Shown here in pieces: positions 57,843 to 64,000 of a DNA stretch of 64,000 bases. The DNA is from Hydrogenophilales bacterium. Lineage in GTDB: Bacteria > Pseudomonadota > Gammaproteobacteria > Burkholderiales > Thiobacillaceae. The stretch covers positions 1-64,000 of the forward strand of contig JAGXGM010000037.1 in the NCBI GenBank assembly GCA_024636675.1. Reading direction: 5' to 3'. Below the pieces are notes generated by a model, which was not told the origin of the DNA, made no database searches, and saw nothing but the letters and a program-made list of their open reading frames with translations. The stretch's first letter is position 1. Every line of letters starts with the position of its first letter. Both the position numbers and the translations under genes were made by a program.

Positions 57843-58361
57843 TCAGGATTGATGGTCATGCTTGCCGTCATGCTTGCCACCGTGACCCCCATGGTGGCGA
57901 GGCGCCGCCTCGGCGTCGAACACAGCCTGCTGTTCGGGGGTCAACTGGGCATAGAAGGCCTTGGTCGCCTGGGCATGCTCAAGCATCCTGGCGCGGCGCA
58001 CCTCCGACATGGCAAGCATCTTGTCCAGGCGTTGCGGCGTAGTCAGCTTTTCGAACTCGCCTCGCATGGCATGCCTGTCCATACCCTGAGGCATCCCCGG
58101 CTGACGGGGGCTGGCAAAGCTGTCCCATGCAGCCATTTGCGCAGGCGTGAGCTTGAGCTTCTCCTTCAGTCCAGCCAGATGCGCGACGCGACTTTCCGCC
58201 CGATTGCCGTGGGCTTTCTGACCGTGGCCGGCTTCGCAGCCTGCCTTGCTTGCGGCACCACCGGCCGGCATCGCAAAAGACGATGCTGCCAGAATGCCAC
58301 TGCCCGCGATCAAGCCCGCCATCAGTGCACGTTTGGCAACAGAAGCTTGGAGCAATTTCAT
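57843..58361 (-). CDS. Spy/CpxP-like periplasmic LTXXQ protein
   Basis: A 172-residue exported protein. The signal peptide covers residues 1-30 (VAKRALMAGLIAGSGILAASSFA). Two LTXXQ motifs, LTPAQMAAWDSF and LTPEQQAVFDAEA, mark the Spy/CpxP family of periplasmic chaperones. The C-terminal tail is His/Gly-rich (HHGGHGGKHDGKHDH), which could bind metal. I chose the ATG at 58361 after GAAGGAG. It stands alone with its own terminator. Confidence 0.88.
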   Translation of the reverse strand: MKLLQASVAKRALMAGLIAGSGILAASSFAMPAGGAASKAGCEAGHGQKAHGNRAESRVAHLAGLKEKLKLTPAQMAAWDSFASPRQPGMPQGMDRHAMRGEFEKLTTPQRLDKMLAMSEVRRARMLEHAQATKAFYAQLTPEQQAVFDAEAAPRHHGGHGGKHDGKHDHQS

Positions 58362-58962
58362 TGATATCTCCTTCAGAGAGGTTGTCGGAACTGCCGGCCC
58401 AGAACGGGTTCGGCATGAAACGTATTCTGGGGCGGTGACGTATCCCGGGGATGTCGGGCAGCCGCGAAAATGTAAGGTGTTGTAACCGAATGTAACCCGT
58501 GCACCGGCAAAAAGCATCGACGCGGCTTGAGGCCTGGCTCCGGAATCATGTGGTCACCATGGACACACGTAATCCGGCCAAATCGGTGCCTGCAAGCCTA
58601 TCCTGTCTCTCTTAGAGGACAGGAAATATCCATTCTTTACAAAGAGTTGCTGGTACAGCCCTGTTTTGTGTCGCCTTCGGACGACGAAGCTGAAGCCGCC
58701 CGCCAACGCCCATGACGCTCAAGGCCATGAAAAACAAAGAAAAAGAGTTCTGGCATGGGATGTGCTGCAGCAGGAGCGATATATCGAAAGTGAATCCCGG
58801 CGCCGCCGGCCGGGCGGCGGCAAGCGCCAACCGCCCGGCGCGCAGACGTCCTTGCGGGCGCCCGCTCGCCGCGAGGTGTGCAGGGCTGGTTCCGGGTGGG
58901 CACCTTGGACAACCGGGAACGCACTTGATCAACAACTGACTGTTTTATATAAGGAAAAACAC
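58362..58962. other. Long divergent intergenic region with hairpins
   Basis: These 601 bases separate the Spy-like and PDC-sensor genes. They hold an imperfect hairpin at 58602-58623 (CCTGTC...GACAGG) and a 9-base-pair GC-rich hairpin at 58809-58839 (GCCGGGCGG with CCGCCCGGC, 13-base loop). No open frame has family features. The GC-rich hairpin lies in the presumed leader of the PDC gene. Confidence 0.5.
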
Positions 58963-59967
58963 ATGTTGGCGAACATCGCTGCACACACCGAAAAGACGCC
59001 CGTGGATTTATACCGGCATGATGCAGGCGTAATGAAGCGTTCATGGAAAGACAGCATCCACCAGCAGCGCGAGGAACTGGCGCGCATGCTGCGGGAACCG
59101 CTGGGGCACCTGGCCGAGCGATGCGCACCGGCATGGGGCGATTGTGATGCGCTGGATGCGATCCTCGCGGAGAACTTCCCCGGCATTCCGCATTGCTCGG
59201 TCCTGTACTGCGTGGATGTGGACGGGATACAGGTCTGCAACAACGTCGGCCCTTCAGGAATCGAGCCCGACCATTTCGGACATGATCGCTCGCAGCGCCC
59301 GTACATGCAGGAAGCGGTGCCGGCCTGGGGCTTTCTGCTCTCCGATGCCTACATCGGGCAGAGCGAACACCGGCCTTCGCTCACCGCGCTCCAGGTGGTG
59401 CACCGGGATTCGATGGTAGTGGGCTATCTCGGCGCCAACTTCGACTTGCGCAATCTGCCGGTGACGTCCGAACTCTACGAAGAGCCGGACAACTGGCGCC
59501 AGGTGAAGGGCGATCCGGCGATCCGCGGCACGGTGTTTCAGCAAAGCCGGGTGGAAAGCCCGATGGACGGCGATCTGGAGCCGGCGCTGTCCATCCTGGA
59601 GGAACTGCTGATGGAGCGCGGCGTGTTTCAATGCCAGATCCATTTCTCCAGCAGCCTGGCCACCATCTGGACATTGGACGATCCCTTCCGTTACCGCATC
59701 CTGGATCACGAAACCCTGAGCGATCCGGACATCTGCCTGATCTATCCGCCACGCACCTATCCGCCCGATGCTGCGATCGCGCCAGGCGAAATCGGCCGCA
59801 TCCTGAAGACCCTGCAGGCCTTGCGCCTGAGCGACCCGACGATCTACCTGCGCGTCGCGTCGATCAACATTTTCAACGGCATGGTAAGCGTGACCTTTTC
59901 CTGCGATGGCTCGCACTACATGCCGCACGACGAGTTTCTGACCAAGGACACGTCTTTCTGGTTCTGA
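58963..59967 (+). CDS. Soluble PDC (Cache)-type sensor protein
   Basis: A 334-residue protein. The middle (LDAILAENFPGIPHCSVLYCVDVDGIQVCNNVG ... DRSQRPYMQEAVPAWGFLLSDAYIGQSEHRPSLTALQVVHRDSMVVGYLGANFDLRNL) has the PDC/Cache sensor pattern, with the R-x-Y ligand motif in SQRPYMQEA. Such domains are usually extracytoplasmic; here no signal peptide or membrane helix exists, so it should be cytosolic. A C-terminal part (IYLRVASINIFNGMVSVTFSCDGSHYMPHDEF) has no known output domain. The ATG at 58963 follows AAGGA. A 100-residue coiled-coil gene follows. Confidence 0.7.
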   Translation: MLANIAAHTEKTPVDLYRHDAGVMKRSWKDSIHQQREELARMLREPLGHLAERCAPAWGDCDALDAILAENFPGIPHCSVLYCVDVDGIQVCNNVGPSGIEPDHFGHDRSQRPYMQEAVPAWGFLLSDAYIGQSEHRPSLTALQVVHRDSMVVGYLGANFDLRNLPVTSELYEEPDNWRQVKGDPAIRGTVFQQSRVESPMDGDLEPALSILEELLMERGVFQCQIHFSSSLATIWTLDDPFRYRILDHETLSDPDICLIYPPRTYPPDAAIAPGEIGRILKTLQALRLSDPTIYLRVASINIFNGMVSVTFSCDGSHYMPHDEFLTKDTSFWF

Positions 59968-60086
59968 ACCAACCGGGACACGGAATTTGGCAAGCCTGTT
60001 TCACGTTCATGGTCAGCGTGAGAATTGATGACTAACTTGAATAGTCTGGATACGGCACGTTTCTTTTCGTGGCAGGAGAATGGGCG

Positions 60087-60389
60087 ATGACCAAATTGGA
60101 TCAACTGGTGCAGCAACATATACTCGAGCACGAAACCCGCCTGAAACATGTGGATGAATTGCTCGAACGCGCCCGGAACGGCATTACCCAAGCGGGAGGG
60201 CGCGAGACGGATGAACCATTGGCCGGCCTGATGCAGGAGCGCGACACGCTTTCCAGGCGCGTCGAGGAATTCAAACTCAAGCCCCCCGGTCAGTGGTCAA
60301 AAGAAGAATTCGAAAAAACAGGGCCCATGGTTATTTGGGATACGCTGGCCCAGCAACTTGAAAAAATGATCGAGCGGATGGAACGCTGA
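60087..60389 (+). CDS. Small helical protein of unknown function
   Basis: A 100-residue protein, mostly charged helix (LDQLVQQHILEHETRLKHVDELLERARNGI, MQERDTLSRRVEEFKL). It is likely a coiled coil. No signal or membrane helix. I chose ATG 60087, with AGGAGA eight bases before; an in-frame GTG at 60069 is a weaker alternative. It is 120 bases downstream of the PDC-sensor gene and may share its transcript. Function unknown. Confidence 0.7.
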   Translation: MTKLDQLVQQHILEHETRLKHVDELLERARNGITQAGGRETDEPLAGLMQERDTLSRRVEEFKLKPPGQWSKEEFEKTGPMVIWDTLAQQLEKMIERMER

Positions 60390-60456
60390 GTGCCTGTTTA
60401 AGCGTTCTTTCAAGGGGGCATCTATCCGGCCGGGGCTGACCCAAACGATGGCCGCA

Positions 60457-60990
60457 TCAACGCACGGGCCGGGTGTGCTGCGTTCTCAGGAACGCCTGTC
60501 TGTCGAACCCAAGCGCATCGGCCCGCGCCAGCAACTTTTCCAGCGTCGCCTCATCGAGATCCGGCTCCCGTGCCAGAATCCAGGCGTATTTGCGCTCCGG
60601 CTCGCCAACCAGCACCCAGCGGTAATCCGGATCGAGTTGCAGGATCCAGTAGTCGCCATAGAACGGCCAGAAAAAGCTCACCCGCAGCTTTGCACCATTG
60701 CTGCCCTCAACCACCTTGGCGACCCCTTCGACCTGTTCCAGCGTGCCATCCGCCGTGCGGCACTGATTCACCACCGACACATCCTTTCCATCCGGACGAT
60801 ACGTCGCCCGGCTATCCGAAACGCACATCGCCTGAAAGCGGTTGGGCAATCGGGCGATTTCGTACCAGGTGCCGTAATAACGGCTCAGGTCAACGGCCTC
60901 GACAGTCGGAAGCGGCTGCGAAGAGGGGGTTGCGCAGGCTGCCAGTGCAGCCGCAACAAGAATGGCGCCGAGGTAAGAAACAGGTTTCAT
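60457..60990 (-). CDS. blc: Outer membrane lipocalin (Blc-like)
   Basis: A 177-residue lipoprotein, lipobox LAAC (Cys19) and the lipocalin signature GTWYEIARLPNRFQ from residue 40. Segments VSFFWPFYGDYWILQLDPDYRWVLVGEPERKYAWILAREP match bacterial lipocalin Blc, which binds lysophospholipids in the outer membrane. I chose the ATG at 60990. It is preceded by a small membrane-protein gene in the same direction. Confidence 0.9.
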   Translation of the reverse strand: MKPVSYLGAILVAAALAACATPSSQPLPTVEAVDLSRYYGTWYEIARLPNRFQAMCVSDSRATYRPDGKDVSVVNQCRTADGTLEQVEGVAKVVEGSNGAKLRVSFFWPFYGDYWILQLDPDYRWVLVGEPERKYAWILAREPDLDEATLEKLLARADALGFDRQAFLRTQHTRPVR

Positions 60991-61042
60991 GATCGGGTTC
61001 GGCATGGGGGAAGTGGGAAGGTGTCCGGGCTGGCCCGCATAA

Positions 61043-61435
61043 TCATGCAGCGCTGGTCCTGTCAGGCGGCACCGGTTCATATGGTGGACGCTTGCCGAAG
61101 CCATACGCGATCGGCAGCACGAGCGTCATCGTCAGCAGCGGCACCCAGTAAACGGTGGCGTCGCGGTAGCCATCGTAGTTCAGGAAACGCTCGTCGACCA
61201 CCACCGCCAGGGTAACGCCCAGCAGGATCAGTCCGGACGCAAGCAGCCACGGGCCGCGCAGGCTTGTGCTGAGCATGCCGTAGACCACGAAGGGCGTCAG
61301 TACCGCTGACAGTGCGATGGCATCGACCGTGTAGCCCACGGAGTAGAAAGGCACCAATGCGGCGATGGCCGCGGCTGCGCATCCGAGCAGGATGATGAAG
61401 TAGGCCGCAAAGCGGTAATTCCGGATGGTCACCAT
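61043..61435 (-). CDS. Small four-helix membrane protein
   Basis: A 130-residue protein with four predicted helices (about residues 10-28, 33-52, 62-80 and 98-116) and short loops. No family recognised. I chose ATG 61435 (MVTIRNYRF), six bases after GGAGG; the open frame continues upstream without features. It ends 52 bases before the lipocalin ATG and may be cotranscribed with it. Confidence 0.7.
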   Translation of the reverse strand: MVTIRNYRFAAYFIILLGCAAAAIAALVPFYSVGYTVDAIALSAVLTPFVVYGMLSTSLRGPWLLASGLILLGVTLAVVVDERFLNYDGYRDATVYWVPLLTMTLVLPIAYGFGKRPPYEPVPPDRTSAA

Positions 61436-61689
61436 GGCATTCCTCCTTGGGGGGTGATGCTCAAGTATAGGCAAGCTGGTTTCGCCCTGGTCTGTTCGAG
61501 CGGAATCGGCACCCGGGCTTTGGTCCGGCACTTCACCCCCCGGCAACGCCGACTTGAAATTGGTCTACATTGCGAAGAGGCACAGGTCTTGCCGCGTGTT
61601 GACGGGCATTGAGTCCCGACAGGTAAAGCCGGATTGCACAAACAGGTGCCCGCCAGGCACACCTCACACACCAGAAAGGAGCGATCGAC

Positions 61690-62145
61690 ATGAAAATCCA
61701 CACACGCAGCCGGAACCCGTCCGGAAGCATGATGTCCCCCCTCGATGCATGCCTCACCGAAGCGGATAACCCATCCCGCAGGACCGTGCTGCGCGGCGCG
61801 CTGGCCGCCGGGTGCAGCCTGCTGGTCCCGGCCGCCTTGCTCGGCTGCGACCGCGAAACCCAGACCGACACCGCCCCGTTCACCCCGGACGATACAACCG
61901 GCACCGCCCCGATGACCCCCGCCCCCGGAACAGCCGAGTCGACCAGCCCGGCGCCCGGCACCGGGTCAACCACCACATCGGGAGCAGGGAAAGTGTCGCA
62001 GGCAAGCGTGCAATACCAGGATCAACCGAAGGGCGATCAGTCGTGTGCCAATTGCATACACTTCGTTGCGCCGAACGCCTGCGCAGTGGTCGAGGGCGTC
62101 GTCCGTCCCGAGGGATGGTGCGTCATTTGGGTCGGAGAGACGTAA
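61690..62145 (+). CDS. High-potential iron-sulfur protein, probable Tat lipoprotein
   Basis: A 151-residue protein. The N-terminal Tat signal has RR in SRRTVLRG (R30-R31) and ends in a lipobox-like LLGC (Cys53), followed by Asp54. A Pro/Thr/Ser/Gly-rich linker covers about 58-103. The C-terminal HiPIP domain has four cysteines C119, C122, C131 and C144 in the spacing CX2CX8CX12C with the aromatic segment GWCVIW. HiPIPs are periplasmic electron carriers usually secreted as soluble proteins. The lipobox plus Asp at +2 suggests retention in the inner membrane. AAGGAG precedes the ATG. Confidence 0.85.
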   Translation: MKIHTRSRNPSGSMMSPLDACLTEADNPSRRTVLRGALAAGCSLLVPAALLGCDRETQTDTAPFTPDDTTGTAPMTPAPGTAESTSPAPGTGSTTTSGAGKVSQASVQYQDQPKGDQSCANCIHFVAPNACAVVEGVVRPEGWCVIWVGET

Positions 62146-62153
62146 ATCGCAAC

Positions 62154-62184
62154 AAAGGCCCGGGCAAATATCCACCCGGGCTTT
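62154..62184 (+). terminator. Probable terminator after the HiPIP gene
   Basis: GCCCGGG (62158-62164) pairs with CCCGGGC (62175-62181), extended by AAA/TTT, and is followed by TTT on the plus strand. It lies just past the HiPIP stop and before the convergent DUF3465 gene. Confidence 0.6.
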
Positions 62185-62238
62185 CGCCCAGCGCTCAGCG
62201 CTTGATGAAGCTGCGATCCGCCTGTTGCCTTTTCCCGA

Positions 62239-62697
62239 TCACTGATAGATCCGCCCATCGTGCCGGATCCAGCCTGCGGGGTGGCGGCCCTGCGGGTCGT
62301 GATGCGTCCAGTGAATCACGCCGCCTTTCGGGTTCCATTCATACTCGCCGTAAAACGCCACCGTGTCTCCCGCGCGCAGACCGCCGATGCGCGGCGCCAG
62401 ATCGATATTGTGCGATATCAACAGCGTACGCCCGGAAGCCAGCCGTACGATGAAGCGTTGATGCCGGCTGCCATTGTTATCGTCTGCCAGGATTTTCACT
62501 ACCGTCCCCTGCCCTTCAATCTGATGGTTGCCGAGGCGATTGTCGAAGGCGTGTTCGATGGCGGCATCGCTGCTGTCACGCGCCGCAAGCGACATGCCGG
62601 TAGGTAGGGCCTTTCGATCCTCCGAGGTGTCGGGACCCAGGCTGAGGGCGAAATAAGCAGCAGCGGCGAGCGCGGCGATCAGCAGGAGCGGCTTCAT
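62239..62697 (-). CDS. DUF3465 exported protein
   Basis: A 152-residue protein with an N-terminal hydrophobic segment (residues 4-20) as signal anchor or signal peptide. The C-terminal part (GQGTVVKILADDNNGSRHQRFIVRLASGRTLLISHNIDLAPRI ... GDTVAFYGEYEWNPKGGVIHWTHHDP) matches the DUF3465 family. Function is unknown. It is convergent with the HiPIP gene. Confidence 0.85.
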   Translation of the reverse strand: MKPLLLIAALAAAAYFALSLGPDTSEDRKALPTGMSLAARDSSDAAIEHAFDNRLGNHQIEGQGTVVKILADDNNGSRHQRFIVRLASGRTLLISHNIDLAPRIGGLRAGDTVAFYGEYEWNPKGGVIHWTHHDPQGRHPAGWIRHDGRIYQ

Positions 62698-63044
62698 CGG
62701 GTCGGCGACGCTGGCGCGTCAGCTTTCAAGCAATGCATGGGCATGTATTCCAGGTAAAAGTCATTCCTCGCTGCCCCGGCAACAAGGCGGCGCGGAAACG
62801 AAAAACAGCGCACATGCTGCCCTTTTGAGCCCCGCTCAGCGCAACGGCTGCGCCGCGCCGCGTGCAGATTACAACGAAAGCCTCCCGAACGCCTCGTTCA
62901 AGCCCCCTCCGGTACCGCATCCCCCGCCCCGAAATCTCAGGTAATTCCCGGTCTTGATCAGGGGGAAGCCAGCAACCGCAGGAAGGAACGAACTGATATG
63001 CTGCAGCCACAATTACACAACAAATAATCCTTGGAGGAGCGCTG
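62698..63044. other. Divergent intergenic region, no gene recognised
   Basis: These 347 bases lie between the divergent DUF3465 and EAL-HDOD genes. No credible coding frame or strong palindrome is visible. The promoters of both genes must be here, but no -10/-35 pair could be set reliably. Confidence 0.5.
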
Positions 63045-64000
63045 AATGGGCAAGGAAACCTTTCTCGCACGGCAACCCATTGTCGATGCCGACCATCGCC
63101 TGTTCGCCTACGAGCTTCTGTTCAGGCAATCGATGGCTTCCGTATCGGCTAACGTCACCAGCCAGTTGCAGGCCGGCGTCGAGGTTATCAGCAATACCCT
63201 TTGTCTTGGTCCCGAGTGGCTGCTGCACGGCAAACTCGCCTTTATCAATCTGGACGAAGCCACCTTGATGAGCGACTTCGTCTGCCTGCTCCCGCCCCAT
63301 CACGTTGTCTACGAGATTCTCGAGACCGTACCGGTCACGCCGGTGCTGATCGCCCGCCTCCGCGAACTCAGGCAGCTCGGCTACCGCTTCGCCCTGGATG
63401 ACTTCGTCTGCCTCGACGAGTACCGTCCGCTGCTGCCGATGGTCGACTTCGTCAAGCTCGACGTGCTCGAGCAGCCTCCCGAAAAGACCAAGGAGATCAT
63501 CGCGCACATCCAGCTCAACTTCACCGGCCAGTTCATCGCCGAAAAGGTCGAAACCCGCGAGATGTTCGACCTCTGCCGGAACTGCGGCATCCAGTATTTC
63601 CAGGGCTATTATTTCGCCCATCCGGAGAACCTCTCCAGCAAGACCATCCAGCCGGGCCAGTTGGCGGTGCTCAAGCTGATGGACAAGGTTCGCAGCTGCG
63701 AAGACCTCGCCGAGATCGAAGAGCCATTGCGCCGCAATGCCGCCTTGACCCTGCGCCTGTTGCGTTACGCCAACTCCGCCGCCTCGGGCCTGCGGCAACC
63801 GGTCCACACCGTGCGTCAGGCCCTGACCCAGGTCGGACTGACGACGCTTTATCGCTGGCTGGCGCTGCTGCTGGTCACCGCCAACCCGACGCCGACCAAC
63901 GCCCTGGCGGCGCGAACCGCGGTGACGCGCGGGCGGCTGTGCGAGCTGCTCGCCCAATCCCGGCTTGACCGCCAGGCGCAGGACGAGCTGTTCATCACCG
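63045..64000 (+). CDS. EAL-like and HDOD domain signalling protein, cut by window end
   Basis: The first 318 codons are present; the gene runs past base 64000. The N-terminal EAL-like domain (about residues 1-200: MGKETFLARQPIVDADHRLFAYELLFRQS, YEILETVPVT, FALDDFV, DFVKLDVL) has ELL in place of the EAL motif and lacks several catalytic acids, so it probably does not hydrolyse c-di-GMP. The C-terminal part is an HDOD domain (LTLRLLRYANSAASGLRQPVHTVRQALTQVGLTTLYRWLALLL). This is the YuxH-like layout. GGAGGAG precedes the ATG. It is the second HDOD protein in the window. Confidence 0.88.

Overview
The window is high-GC bacterial chromosome, densely packed, and carries about 68 protein-coding genes, one of them a pseudogene. 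I see no rRNA, tRNA, CRISPR array, insertion sequence or prophage. The gene order (ndk-rlmN-pilW-rodZ-ispG-hisS-yfgM-bamB-der; leuC-leuD-leuB-asd-fimV-truA-trpFBA-accD-folC-dedD-cvpA-purF-metZ; lptF/lptG divergent from pepA-holC-valS) is typical of Betaproteobacteria. A HiPIP electron carrier and a DsrC/TusE-like protein suggest a sulfur-oxidising lineage such as Thiobacillus. That placement is inference from gene content, not a database match.

Layout. 1-4505 (minus): Mla phospholipid-transport operon mlaF-E-D, an inserted TolC-family gene, mlaC-mlaB, then the start of another ABC ATPase. 4595-6428 (minus): short DUF72-like protein and cysS. 6543-8432 (plus): exported TPR protein, ppiB, lpxH. 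8464-8536: REP-like palindrome. 8533-21568 (minus): a 13-gene chain of mostly overlapping genes from fimV through an EcfT-like membrane protein, truA, trpFBA, accD, folC, dedD, cvpA, purF and metZ to an unknown exported protein. 21702-26322 (minus): leuC, a small repeat peptide, leuD, leuB, asd. 26383-27980: MFS permease and a decayed flavin reductase.

28074-35168 is more accessory: a DsrC-like protein with an altered C-terminal arm, a diguanylate cyclase coupled to a MinD/FlhG-like ATPase and facing an HDOD protein, a SYLF protein, a YqjD/YqjE-like pair, a GalT-like enzyme and two small unknowns. 35176-47625 (minus) is core metabolism and envelope: der, bamB, yfgM, hisS, ispG, rodZ, pilW, rlmN, ndk, tilS, accA, slyD-like, bcp. 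47698-49283 (plus) holds a RoxA-type oxygenase and an unknown. 49286-52226 (minus) is lptF-lptG-DUF455. 52358-57638 (plus) is pepA-holC-unknown-valS. 57843-64000 is accessory: Spy-like protein, soluble PDC-sensor protein, small coiled coil, lipocalin, small membrane protein, a probable Tat-lipoprotein HiPIP, DUF3465 protein, and an EAL-HDOD protein cut by the window end.

The most interesting points are two genes (lpxH and the DUF455 gene) that lack a usable ATG/GTG/TTG start and appear to begin at CTG codons overlapping the upstream stop as CTGA; a HiPIP that looks membrane-tethered; the GGDEF/FlhG-like pair; and the DsrC-like protein lacking the terminal cysteine. I did not find a convincing large novel system; most of the window is ordinary core genome.
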